A stretch of 11,369 bases of DNA from assembly GCA_023254015.1 (NCBI GenBank), contig JALQYS010000408.1, positions 1-11,369 of the forward strand. The letters are read 5' to 3'. The notes below the pieces were generated by a model. It searched no databases. It was not told where the DNA came from and was given only the letters and a program-made list of their open reading frames with translations. The stretch is from Paracoccaceae bacterium (GTDB taxonomy: Bacteria; Pseudomonadota; Alphaproteobacteria; Rhodobacterales; Rhodobacteraceae). A program made the translations under genes and the position numbers. Positions 1 through 7,119 of the stretch are shown piece after piece (the first letter of the stretch is position 1; every line of letters begins with the position of its first letter).

Positions 1-1
1 C

Positions 2-19
2 ATCCTGAAGGCCGTCTAG
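2..19 (+). CDS. possible 3' end of a plus-strand gene cut by the window edge
   Basis: A frame beginning at base 2 reads I-L-K-A-V and then stops with TAG at 17-19. The stretch after it contains two small inverted repeats and then the stop of the convergent amidase gene, so a plus-strand gene ending here would make sense of the layout. Five codons are far too few to identify a product, and the frame may be chance. Confidence 0.2.
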   Translation: MLKAV

Positions 20-63
20 GTGGCGCAGGAGACCGTCAGGATGACGGCCCTGACCCAAAGGGT

Positions 64-86
64 GCGCGGGCCGGTGCGGCCCGCGC
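64..86. terminator. candidate terminator hairpin after the amidase gene
   Basis: GCGCGGGCC at 64-72 is followed by a 5-base loop and its exact reverse complement GGCCCGCGC at 78-86, giving a perfect 9-bp GC stem. It lies 9 bases past the amidase stop codon (96-98, minus strand). In the minus direction it is followed by ACCCTTTGGG and not a real T-tract, so it may be a weak intrinsic terminator or only a convergent-end hairpin. A second, weaker 6-bp inverted repeat (35-40 with 49-54) lies beyond it. Confidence 0.45.
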
Positions 87-95
87 GATCAGTCG

Positions 96-1412
96 TCACA
101 GGTTGTATTGTTCGCGGGCGTAATACCCCAGACCCACCGCATCCAGCCGAGCCAGCGGCGCAAGGAAGGTCACCTGAATGACCCCCGGCGCGCGGCCGAT
201 CTCGATCGCGCCGTTCACCGTGGCGCGGTTGCGCACCTCGGGCACCGTCATGCCCAGAAGTTTCGCGGCCCGGGCCAGCCCGTTCTCGATCGCCAGGTTC
301 AGGTTCGCCGCCGTGCCGATGACGCTGATCGGCGCAAGTGGCTCGATCGCGCCCACGCCCCATTTTTCGGCAAGACGCTGCCCCTTGACCCTTTCTGCCG
401 CCGTGAAGGGCCGCGCCATCGGCGGCAGATCCTCTTCCAGCGGGAAAAGCACCGGGCCGTCGATCGGATAGGACTTCACCACCTCGACCTGCAGCGTCAC
501 GCTGCCTGCGACGTCCATCGTGTGGCCTGCAATCTCGCCGTCACCCTGACCTGCGTGCATGTCGCCCATATAGACGCCCGCACCGCGCACCTTGACCGGG
601 CAAACGATGATCGCCCCCGCGCGCACCGCGTCGATGTCCATATGGCCGTCGGTCTTGTGCTTGGCCAACTGCTCGGCCGTGATGCCGTATTCATGCGGCG
701 CGCCCACCAGGAAGGCGCCGAAATCGCCCGCGTTATGGCTGTCGGGCATGGCCATCGACGGGCAGGTGCCAAGCTGCCCCATGAAGGGCCGCATGCGGAC
801 CAGCGTTCCGGGCATGTCTGAAGGCGCGAAGGTCAGGATCGAATGCTGGCGGCTTTGGTCGGGCAGGGCCGAATAATGGCTGGCCTGATGCGCGATGCTT
901 TCCGCCGCCGCCTTGGGCAGCGTCATCCCGACGGAACGGGTCTCGTCAAAGGTCACGGTATAGCCATGCACGATCTCGAACGGCGTTACCGCATTGCCGC
1001 AGCTGTTGCATTTCACGGCTTGCTGGCCGATGCCCTCGACATGGGTTTCCGGCCAGACCGTGTCGCAGACCGGGCAGCGCGCCGCCACATAGGGGTCGCC
1101 CAGACAGAACCCGGCCGGAGAGCTGTCGTGCCCCGAGGCGGTGGCGATCGATGTCACCGTGATGTCGCGAATGCGGATCGCCACCGCATCGCCCACCTCG
1201 GCACCCGTCACGAAAACCGGGCGCGTCACCTCATGCCCGCCGCGCAGGCTGGGCGTGATCATCGGCCCCCAGCATCCCGGCGCGGTATTGGCGATGATGG
1301 TGCCGCCATTTTCGACCGGCCCCAGCATGGGCGCGGCCGGATCAAGGACGCTGTTGGTGAACTCCGACACGACAACGCTGCGGCGTGCCGTAGTGCTGCT
1401 TCCATCTGGCAT
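96..1412 (-). CDS. fmdA: acetamidase/formamidase-family amidohydrolase with internal zinc-ribbon-like insertion
   Basis: The 438-residue product belongs to the FmdA/AmdA family, cytoplasmic enzymes that hydrolyse short aliphatic amides such as formamide or acetamide to the acid and ammonia. Family signatures visible are the N-terminal beta-rich part with VTGAEVGDAVAIRIRDI (about 68-84), the conserved GDMHAGQGDGE core (about 283-293) and the C-terminal LLGMTVPEVRN region (about 385-395). Between residues 113 and 138 there are two cysteine pairs, CPVC and CNSC, 18 residues apart, which look like a zinc ribbon or rubredoxin-like knuckle. The start is ATG at 1410-1412, preceded by a good GGGAGG ribosome-binding site about 7 bases away. 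It stands alone on the minus strand and is divergent from mbfA. The family is certain; the exact amide substrate is not, and the symbol is by family only. Confidence 0.88.
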   Translation of the reverse strand: MPDGSSTTARRSVVVSEFTNSVLDPAAPMLGPVENGGTIIANTAPGCWGPMITPSLRGGHEVTRPVFVTGAEVGDAVAIRIRDITVTSIATASGHDSSPAGFCLGDPYVAARCPVCDTVWPETHVEGIGQQAVKCNSCGNAVTPFEIVHGYTVTFDETRSVGMTLPKAAAESIAHQASHYSALPDQSRQHSILTFAPSDMPGTLVRMRPFMGQLGTCPSMAMPDSHNAGDFGAFLVGAPHEYGITAEQLAKHKTDGHMDIDAVRAGAIIVCPVKVRGAGVYMGDMHAGQGDGEIAGHTMDVAGSVTLQVEVVKSYPIDGPVLFPLEEDLPPMARPFTAAERVKGQRLAEKWGVGAIEPLAPISVIGTAANLNLAIENGLARAAKLLGMTVPEVRNRATVNGAIEIGRAPGVIQVTFLAPLARLDAVGLGYYAREQYNL

Positions 1413-1424
1413 GAGGACCCTCCC

Positions 1425-1475
1425 AAGGTTGCTGACCCTTGCATGTTAGGCCGAACCGCCCGGTCAGCAAGCCTT
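1425..1475. promoter_or_regulatory. inverted repeat overlapping the amidase promoter
   Basis: TTGCTGACC at 1429-1437 and GGTCAGCAA at 1462-1470 are exact reverse complements with a 24-base spacer. With one unpaired base (G1471) the match extends by AAGG (1425-1428) against CCTT (1472-1475), for 13 paired positions. The distal arm covers the proposed -35 and the proximal arm lies at the likely transcription start. It could be a split operator bound by a regulator, or an early-transcript stem. No regulator gene is adjacent. Confidence 0.4.
1443..1470 (-). promoter_or_regulatory. candidate sigma70-type promoter of the amidase gene
   Basis: On the minus strand TTGCTG (complement of 1465-1470) is separated by 16 bases from TAACAT (complement of 1443-1448), a reasonable -35/-10 pair. 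It would start transcription near 1436, giving a leader of about 24 bases that contains the GGGAGG ribosome-binding site. It is assigned by eye only. Confidence 0.35.
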
Positions 1476-1576
1476 TCCGCGCCTGTCGGCGCTGTCGCCC
1501 GGGCCGCGACACCGCCGCCCTTTCCTTTGTCACCCGCCGGGTCTAACTGACGGACAACTGGCCAAAGGGGTTTGCA

Positions 1577-2554
1577 ATGCTGTCCGCCATTTCATCGCGC
1601 CGTCGTTTTTCAGACCTGAGCGAGCAGGAAATTCTCGCCTTGGCGATTTCCTCGGAAGAGGACGATGCGCAGATCTACCGGCTTTATGCCGAAAGGCTGC
1701 GCGCCGAATACCCGGCCTCGGCCGCCGTGTTCGATGGTATGGCCGCCGAAGAGGATGAACACCGCCGCCAGCTGATCGACCTGCATCAGGCCCGGTTCGG
1801 CGCGGTGATCCCGCTGATCCGTCGCGAGCATGTGGCAGGGTTTTACGCCCGCAAGCCGGTCTGGCTGAACGAGACGCTGGGCCTTGACGCGATGCGCGCT
1901 GAGGCCCGCGCGATGGAGGTGCAGGCCGCGGCCTTTTACACCCGCGCGGCGGGTCAAACCACGGACGCGGCGACGCGCAAGCTTCTGGGCGATCTGGCGG
2001 CGGCGGAATCGGGCCATGCCGAACATGCCGACGCCTTGCAGGCCCGGCACCTGACCGACGGCGAGAAAGCCAGTGAAGATGAAGGCGCCCGGCGGCAGTT
2101 CATTCTGACCTGGGTGCAGCCGGGGCTGGCGGGGTTGATGGATGGCTCGGTGTCTACCCTTGCCCCGATCTTTGCCACCGCTTTTGCCACGCAAGACACC
2201 TGGACGACCTTTCTGGTCGGCGCGGCGGCCTCGGTCGGCGCTGGCATTTCCATGGGCTTTACCGAAGCCGCCCATGACGACGGCGTGCTGTCGGGCCGGG
2301 GCAGCCCGTGGAAGCGCGGCCTTGCCTCGGGCGTGATGACCATGCTGGGCGGGATGGGCCATGCGCTGCCCTATCTGATTCCGGAATTCTGGACGGCGAC
2401 GGTGATTGCGATGATCGTGGTGTTCATCGAGCTTTGGGCCATCGCCTGGATTCAGAACCGCTATATGGAGACGCCGTTCCTGCGGGCGGCCTTGCAGGTG
2501 GTGCTGGGCGGGGCACTGGTCTTTGCGGCCGGGGCGCTGATCGGGGGCGGTTGA
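1577..2554 (+). CDS. mbfA: MbfA-type membrane-bound ferritin: ferritin-like domain fused to VIT/CCC1 iron exporter
   Basis: The 325-residue protein has two parts. Residues 1 to about 165 form a rubrerythrin/ferritin-like four-helix domain with di-iron ligands visible as EE27-28, E59xxH62, E114 and E144xxH147. Residues from about 175 to the end form a VIT1/CCC1-like membrane domain beginning QPGLAGLMDGSVSTLAPIFA, with several hydrophobic spans and a glycine-rich end. This is the architecture of MbfA of Bradyrhizobium and Agrobacterium, an inner-membrane iron exporter whose ferritin-like part faces the cytoplasm and which protects against iron and peroxide stress. ATG at 1577 follows AAGGGG six bases upstream. 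In rhizobia mbfA is controlled by Irr; no convincing Irr-type (ICE) box is visible in the 164 bases upstream. It is divergent from the amidase gene, and the AEC gene follows after 131 bases, so it may be a single-gene unit. Confidence 0.9.
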   Translation: MLSAISSRRRFSDLSEQEILALAISSEEDDAQIYRLYAERLRAEYPASAAVFDGMAAEEDEHRRQLIDLHQARFGAVIPLIRREHVAGFYARKPVWLNETLGLDAMRAEARAMEVQAAAFYTRAAGQTTDAATRKLLGDLAAAESGHAEHADALQARHLTDGEKASEDEGARRQFILTWVQPGLAGLMDGSVSTLAPIFATAFATQDTWTTFLVGAAASVGAGISMGFTEAAHDDGVLSGRGSPWKRGLASGVMTMLGGMGHALPYLIPEFWTATVIAMIVVFIELWAIAWIQNRYMETPFLRAALQVVLGGALVFAAGALIGGG

Positions 2555-2685
2555 CGTCTGGCTTGAGGGAATGGCCCGGCGATCACCCACAAGGGCCGCC
2601 CCCTCTCCCTAAGAAGGGGACATGAGGCGCCGTGCGGCCGGGCGCCGGGCTTGCCCTTTCCGGCCCCGTCTGACACCAAGAGGCC

Positions 2686-3624
2686 ATGCTGGCCATTCTT
2701 TTGCAGACCCTGCCCTTCTTTGCCATCATCGGCCTTGGTTTCTGGGCCGGGCGAACGCAGATCTTCAGCGCCGAGGCGACGGGGTTTCTGACGAGGTTCG
2801 TCTTTTACTTCCCGCTTTCAGCGATGCTGTTCCGCTTTGCCTCGAACCTGTCACTGGCCGAGATTTTTGAACCGCGCTTTGTGGCCGCCTATCTTCTGGC
2901 CTCGTTCGCGCTTTATGCCCTTGTGCTGACTGTGGCGCGGCTGCGGGGGCTGCCTTGGGCGGAAGGCGCGATGGAGGCCCATGCGGCGGTCTCGGGCAAC
3001 ACCGGCTTTCTGGGCGTGCCGATGCTGGTGATGCTATTGGGCGCGGCGGCGGCGGGGCCTGTGATGATGGTGCTGACCATCGACATGGTGATCTTCTCCA
3101 GCCTGATCACCCTTGTCATCACCGGCACGCGCGAGGGGCAGTTGCGGCTGCAGACGCTGACGGTTCTGGGCCGGGGGCTTTTGGCCAATCCGATGATCGT
3201 GTCGATCGTGCTGGGTTTCCTGTGGTCGGGCCTTGGGCTGCCGCTGCCTGCGGTGGTGAATGACTTCATGGCGCTATTGGGCAACGCCGCCACGCCCTGC
3301 GCGCTGTTTGCCATCGGGGCGAGCCTAGCCGGGCGGCGGGCCGACCGGTTGCAGCTGGCCGGCTGGATTGCGGCGGCCAAGCTGGTGATCCACCCGGCGC
3401 TAGTGGCGCTTGCCGTATTCGCCCTTGGGGTCGAACCCTTTGCGGCGGGCGTGATGATTGCGGCGGCCAGCCTTCCGGTTGCGGGCAATGTTTTCATTCT
3501 GGCGCAGCATCACGGGGTTGCACCGCAACGGGTTTCGACGGCAATTCTCATTTCGACGGCAATCTCGGTGCTGACGGTCTCGGGCGTGATCGCCCTGATC
3601 GGGCCCATGGTGGGGAAGACATGA
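2686..3624 (+). CDS. AEC (auxin efflux carrier) family permease
   Basis: The 312-residue protein is hydrophobic throughout, with roughly ten predicted membrane spans in two halves. It starts MLAILLQTLPFFAIIGLGF, typical of the AEC/MdcF family of inner-membrane carriers. Further family hallmarks are GNTGFLGVPM (about 104-113) in the first half and ATPCALFAIGASLAG (about 202-216) in the second. Characterised bacterial relatives move small carboxylates such as malonate or malate, but substrate cannot be read from sequence. An in-frame TGA lies five codons upstream, so ATG 2686 is the first possible start, although the AAGAGG before it is unusually close (2 bases). Its stop overlaps the start of the S-formylglutathione hydrolase gene by 4 bp (ATGA), so the two are probably co-transcribed and translationally coupled. 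Confidence 0.87.
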   Translation: MLAILLQTLPFFAIIGLGFWAGRTQIFSAEATGFLTRFVFYFPLSAMLFRFASNLSLAEIFEPRFVAAYLLASFALYALVLTVARLRGLPWAEGAMEAHAAVSGNTGFLGVPMLVMLLGAAAAGPVMMVLTIDMVIFSSLITLVITGTREGQLRLQTLTVLGRGLLANPMIVSIVLGFLWSGLGLPLPAVVNDFMALLGNAATPCALFAIGASLAGRRADRLQLAGWIAAAKLVIHPALVALAVFALGVEPFAAGVMIAAASLPVAGNVFILAQHHGVAPQRVSTAILISTAISVLTVSGVIALIGPMVGKT

Positions 3625-4451
3625 AAACCATTTCGGAAAATCGCTGCTTTGGTGGCGTGCAGGGTGTTTATTCGCATGGCTCGCAGGCCACGGGCGGCGA
3701 GATGACGTTTGGCCTGTTTCTGCCGGAAGAGGCTGAGACGGGCGCAGTGCCGGTGATCTGGTATCTGTCGGGCCTGACCTGCACCCATGAAAACGCCATG
3801 GTCAAGGCAGGCGCCCAGCGATGGGCCGCCGAGATGGGCGTAGCGCTGGTGTTCCCCGACACCTCGCCCCGGGGCGAGGGCGTCGCCAATGACCCGGCCT
3901 ATGATCTGGGTCAGGGCGCGGGGTTCTATGTGAACGCCACGCAAGAGCCCTGGGCGCCGCATTTCCGCATGTGGGACTATGTGACCGAGGAACTGCCGCG
4001 GGTGCTGTTCAATTCGTTCCCGCTGGCCGAAGAGGCGCAGGGCATCACCGGCCATTCGATGGGCGGACACGGCGCGCTGACCATCGCGATGAGCTTTCCG
4101 GGCCGGTTCCGCAGCGTCTCGGCCTTTGCGCCGATCTGCAACCCGACCGCCAGCGACTGGGGCCGCAAGCAGTTCACCGCCTATCTGGGCACGGACGAGG
4201 CCGCCTGGGCCCCGCATGATGCGACGCTTTTGATGAAAAAGCGGGGCTTTGACGGGCCGATGCTGATTGATCAGGGCACGGCGGATCAGTTCATCGACCT
4301 TCTGAAGCCCGAGGCGCTGGCCGGGGCCATGGCCGAGCGTCGTCAGGGTGGGACGTTCCGCATGCAAAAGGGCTATGACCACAGCTATTTCTTCGTGGCC
4401 AGCTTTATGGAAGAGCACATCGCCTTTCATGCGCAGGCCCTGCATGGCTGA
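3621..4451 (+). CDS. fghA: S-formylglutathione hydrolase
   Basis: This 276-residue alpha/beta-hydrolase of the esterase D family hydrolyses S-formylglutathione to formate and glutathione, the last step of glutathione-dependent formaldehyde oxidation in the cytoplasm. The nucleophile elbow GHSMGGHG places the catalytic serine at 146. The remaining triad is expected at Asp222 (QGTADQF) and His254 (GYDHSYF). SGLTCTHENAM (50-60) and the long GAGFYVNATQEPW segment (99-111) are also highly characteristic of the family, and the length is normal. ATG 3621 overlaps the permease stop by 4 bp and has GGGGAAG just upstream. The usual partner, class III alcohol dehydrogenase (adhC/flhA), is not in this window. 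The hairpin at 4471-4493 follows the stop. Identification is secure. Confidence 0.95.
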   Translation: MKTISENRCFGGVQGVYSHGSQATGGEMTFGLFLPEEAETGAVPVIWYLSGLTCTHENAMVKAGAQRWAAEMGVALVFPDTSPRGEGVANDPAYDLGQGAGFYVNATQEPWAPHFRMWDYVTEELPRVLFNSFPLAEEAQGITGHSMGGHGALTIAMSFPGRFRSVSAFAPICNPTASDWGRKQFTAYLGTDEAAWAPHDATLLMKKRGFDGPMLIDQGTADQFIDLLKPEALAGAMAERRQGGTFRMQKGYDHSYFFVASFMEEHIAFHAQALHG

Positions 4452-4470
4452 ACTACGGTTCCTTGAAACG

Positions 4471-4493
4471 AGGATGGGTGAATCACCCATCCT
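4471..4493. repeat. perfect 10-bp hairpin, REP-like palindrome between fghA and yaiI
   Basis: AGGATGGGTG (4471-4480), loop AAT, then CACCCATCCT (4484-4493) form a perfect 10-bp stem in the 54-base gap between two plus-strand genes. The flanks (CG before, ACGG after) nearly extend the symmetry. No T-tract follows, so a classic intrinsic terminator is not supported. Its composition, short loop and position at a gene end resemble dispersed REP-type palindromes. It could equally act as an mRNA-stabilising 3' structure for fghA. Confidence 0.6.
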
Positions 4494-4505
4494 ACGGCGG
4501 CAGCC

Positions 4506-4949
4506 ATGACGATCTGGATCGACGCCGACGCCTGCCCGGTCAAGGAAGAGGCTGAACGGGTGGCGACGCGGCACCGCATCCGCATGGTGCTGGTGTCAAA
4601 CGGCGGCATCCGGCCCAGCCGAAACCCGCTGGTCGAAAGCGTCTATGTCACCGCCGGCCCCGATGAGGCGGACAAGCACATCGCCGGAGCATGTCAGCCG
4701 GGCGATGTGGTGGTGACCGGCGACATCCCCCTGGCGGCGAAATGTGTGGCCGCCGGAGCGCGGGTCATCAAGCCGAACGGTGAGCTGCTGACCGAGGCCA
4801 ATATCGGCATGGCCCTTGCCACCCGCGATCTGATGCAGGATCTGCGCTCGGCCGATCCGTTCCGGCAGGGTGGCGGGCGTCCGTTTTCCAAGGCCGACCG
4901 GTCGCGCTTTCTGGATCAGCTGGAGCGGCTGGTGAAAGCCGCGCCCTAG
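4506..4949 (+). CDS. UPF0178 (YaiI/YqxD) family protein
   Basis: The 147-residue product matches the UPF0178 family in length and motifs: IWIDADACPVK at the N-terminus (acidic Asp6 and Asp8), VTGDIPLAAKC (about 69-79), KPNGELL (about 89-95) and GGGRPFSKADRSRF near the C-terminus. The paired aspartates in a DxD context and the VTGDIPLA segment resemble PIN-like nuclease folds, but no activity is established for the family to my knowledge. It is presumably cytoplasmic. Only a weak GGCGG precedes ATG 4506. It follows fghA by 54 bases with the hairpin between, so it may be read through from the fghA transcript. Its TAG stop (4947-4949) overlaps the stop of the convergent nagA gene within the four bases CTAG. 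Confidence 0.88.
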   Translation: MTIWIDADACPVKEEAERVATRHRIRMVLVSNGGIRPSRNPLVESVYVTAGPDEADKHIAGACQPGDVVVTGDIPLAAKCVAAGARVIKPNGELLTEANIGMALATRDLMQDLRSADPFRQGGGRPFSKADRSRFLDQLERLVKAAP

Positions 4950-6112
4950 GCGGTGACGAGCGGCTGGCCCCCCTGCCAGCCGGCGCGCAGGCGCAGGTCA
5001 TCACCTAGATGCAGGATGTCGGCCCGGGCGCCGTTGGCCAGGTGGCCCCGGTCAGACAGGCCCATCAGCCGCGCCGGGATCCGCGTGGCGCGGGCAAGCG
5101 CCTCGGCCGGGGTTTGGTCAAGATGGGCCACGGCAAAGCGCACCGCCGACAACAGGTCGATATCCGCCCCGGCCAGTGTGCCATCGGCCAGCGTCAGGCG
5201 GCCCTTGTCACGGAACACCGGCCGGCCGTTGAGACGGAACGAGGTCAGATCACTGCCGATCGTCGCCATGGCATCAGAGACAAGGTAAATCGCCCCCGGA
5301 CCGCGCTTGGCCCGCAAGGCCACCCGCATCGCGGCAGGGTGAACGTGAAAGCCGTCAGCGATCAGGCCGGCCGAAAGCTCGCCCATCTCCAGCGCGGCGC
5401 CGACAAGGCCCGGCTCGCGGTTGCCAAGCGGGCTCATGGCGTTGAAGAGATGCGTGGCAGACCGTGCGCCAGCGCGAACGGCGGCCTGCACCTGATCGTA
5501 GGATGCTTCGCTGTGGCCAAGACTGATCACAACGCCAGCGGCGGTCAGGCGGGCGATCTGGTCGGGCGTCGCCGATTCCACCGCCAGCGTCATCATCAAC
5601 GCCGGCAATCTGCGGGCGGCGGCGGTCAGCAGATCAAGATCGGCCCCGGTCATCGGGCGGATCAGCGCGCCATCATGCGCGCCCTTGCGCAGGACCGACA
5701 GATGCGGGCCTTCCAGATGCAATCCCGCAATGCCGGGAACGCCCTGATCCACCGCCTTTTGGGCGGCGGCAATGGCGGCGGCGCTGTGCTCCGGCGTGTC
5801 GGTGATGAGGGTGGGCAGGATTGTTGTGGTGCCAAGCCGGGCATGGGCAGCCGCAATCCGGGCCATGGCGGCGGGGGCAGGATCGTCGTTCAGCAATAGC
5901 CCGCCGCCACCGTTCACCTGCAGATCGACAAGACCCGGTGCCAGAAGGCCGCCGCCCAGCGCCTGAACCAAGGCCCCCCGCGGGATGCTTCCGGCCGGAA
6001 CGATGCCCTCAACCCGCTCGCCCCGGATCAAGAGTGCGGCCCCGTGATGGGTGGTGTCCCCGTCAAAGATATCGGGGCCGACAAGCGCCGTGATCGGGGG
6101 GGGCATGGTCAT
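4946..6112 (-). CDS. nagA: N-acetylglucosamine-6-phosphate deacetylase
   Basis: The 388-residue cytoplasmic amidohydrolase converts GlcNAc-6-phosphate to glucosamine-6-phosphate and acetate. Signatures in order: LLAPGLVDLQVNGGGG (about 56-71), HLEGPHL with metal-ligand Glu134, LGHSEASY with His200, HLFNAMSPL with His221, and the catalytic Asp280 in LVSDAMATIG. These match the NagA family and the length is typical. ATG 6112 is chosen because it overlaps the upstream kinase stop in ATGA; a second in-frame ATG lies two codons later. The same frame stays open far upstream, but that part is the antisense of the kinase gene. It forms a two-gene unit with the kinase: phosphorylate GlcNAc, then deacetylate. 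Glucosamine-6-phosphate deaminase (nagB) and a transporter are not in the window. Confidence 0.95.
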   Translation of the reverse strand: MTMPPPITALVGPDIFDGDTTHHGAALLIRGERVEGIVPAGSIPRGALVQALGGGLLAPGLVDLQVNGGGGLLLNDDPAPAAMARIAAAHARLGTTTILPTLITDTPEHSAAAIAAAQKAVDQGVPGIAGLHLEGPHLSVLRKGAHDGALIRPMTGADLDLLTAAARRLPALMMTLAVESATPDQIARLTAAGVVISLGHSEASYDQVQAAVRAGARSATHLFNAMSPLGNREPGLVGAALEMGELSAGLIADGFHVHPAAMRVALRAKRGPGAIYLVSDAMATIGSDLTSFRLNGRPVFRDKGRLTLADGTLAGADIDLLSAVRFAVAHLDQTPAEALARATRIPARLMGLSDRGHLANGARADILHLGDDLRLRAGWQGGQPLVTA

Positions 6113-6996
6113 GTCCAGGGCTTGCCCCCGGTCTCGATCCCCGCGGCGCGGGCGGCAAGGATCAGGGCGCCCGCCACCGCCGGCAAAAGCGGCGGCTGAC
6201 TGACAAGGCCCGACAGATAGGGGGCGTAGTGCCGCCCCACCCCGCCCAAAAGACAGAGTGGCTGATCGGGGCGATGGCCAAGGGCGGTCAGGGCCGCCCG
6301 GATGTAATCGGCCCCGGCCTGCATCAGTACCCGACCCTCGGGATCGCCGGCCTCGGCGGCGGCCACGACAAGCGGCGCAAGGGCGGCATAATCGGCGGGC
6401 CGGGCGGTGAGGGAAAAGGACACCATCTGCGGACGCTCGCCCCCGGTCTGGTCGGCGACCTGGCGCAGGAGGCCGGTCATCGGCACCAGCCCGTCCAAGG
6501 CAAGAACCGCCCGCCGCATCGCGCGCTGGCCAAGCCACGCGCCCGAGGCATCGTCGCCGATGGGCAGCCCCCAACCGCCAATCGACAACAGGTCATCGGC
6601 GGTCTGGCGACAGACGAACGAGCCGGTCCCGCAAGAGGCCACGGCCCCCTGCCCCCCGCCCAGCGCTGCCGTAACCGCGGTACGTCGGTCATCCTCGATG
6701 GCGGCCCGTGCAAGGCCCAGATGGTCTTTCAACCGCGCGGCCACCCCCGGGGCATTGGCCCCGGCAAGCCCCAGATGCGCCACGACCTGCGCCGAGGCGG
6801 GAAGCTTTGCGGTCTGGCGCAGGATCTCCATCCCCCGCCGGATCGCGGCGGCGGCGGTTGCGAAATCGGATGCGATATTGGCAGCGCCCTCCTCGGCCCG
6901 GGCCAGAACCCGACCGTCGGCATTGGCCAATGCAAAGCGACAGCGGCTTCCCCCGCCATCGACGCCCATCAGGTAAAGGTTTTCAGGTTGACTCAT
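6109..6996 (-). CDS. BadF/BadG/BcrA/BcrD-type ATPase, probable N-acetylglucosamine kinase
   Basis: The 295-residue protein has the ASKHA sugar-kinase fold of the BadF/BadG family. Visible elements are the phosphate-1 motif GVDGGGSRCR (11-20), the catalytic-region aspartates EDDRRTA (about 101-107), the phosphate-2 motif ASCGTGSFV (120-128), GGWGLPIGDDASGAWLG (140-156), LLGGVG (249-254) and the C-terminal PAVAGALILA helix. GlcNAc kinases of this family share exactly this set, and coupling by ATGA to nagA makes GlcNAc (possibly glucosamine) the likely substrate. I chose ATG 6996, preceded by GGTAGGA, which puts the GVDGGG motif at the usual distance from the N-terminus. An upstream in-frame ATG at 7020 would add eight residues of unlikely composition. 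Confidence 0.88.
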   Translation of the reverse strand: MSQPENLYLMGVDGGGSRCRFALANADGRVLARAEEGAANIASDFATAAAAIRRGMEILRQTAKLPASAQVVAHLGLAGANAPGVAARLKDHLGLARAAIEDDRRTAVTAALGGGQGAVASCGTGSFVCRQTADDLLSIGGWGLPIGDDASGAWLGQRAMRRAVLALDGLVPMTGLLRQVADQTGGERPQMVSFSLTARPADYAALAPLVVAAAEAGDPEGRVLMQAGADYIRAALTALGHRPDQPLCLLGGVGRHYAPYLSGLVSQPPLLPAVAGALILAARAAGIETGGKPWT

Positions 6997-7119
6997 GTTC
7001 CTACCGATACAAGGCCGCATTGCCGGTTGAAAGGCCTTCGCAAGGGCAAGAGCGCTGACAGATCCTGGTCTTGCTGAAAGGTTGGGGAGGAGGCGGGCGG
7101 CGGCTGAGGGGCTGCCAGC

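Noticed and set aside
1610..2590. Long minus-strand open frame opposite mbfA
   Set aside because: Arg/Pro/Gly/His-rich translation typical of the antisense of GC-rich genes; mbfA on the other strand has clear domain motifs.
2555..2685. Small gene or terminator between mbfA and the AEC permease
   Set aside because: Only a short imperfect CCCC/GGGG pairing is present, and the open frame from 2622 is an out-of-frame shadow of the permease.
5009..5899. Long plus-strand open frame opposite nagA
   Set aside because: No family resemblance, and nagA with its full set of catalytic motifs occupies this DNA.
6113..6574. Upstream extension of the nagA frame
   Set aside because: The extension is Arg/Pro/Ala-rich and antisynchronous with the kinase coding region; the ATGA overlap fixes nagA at 6112.
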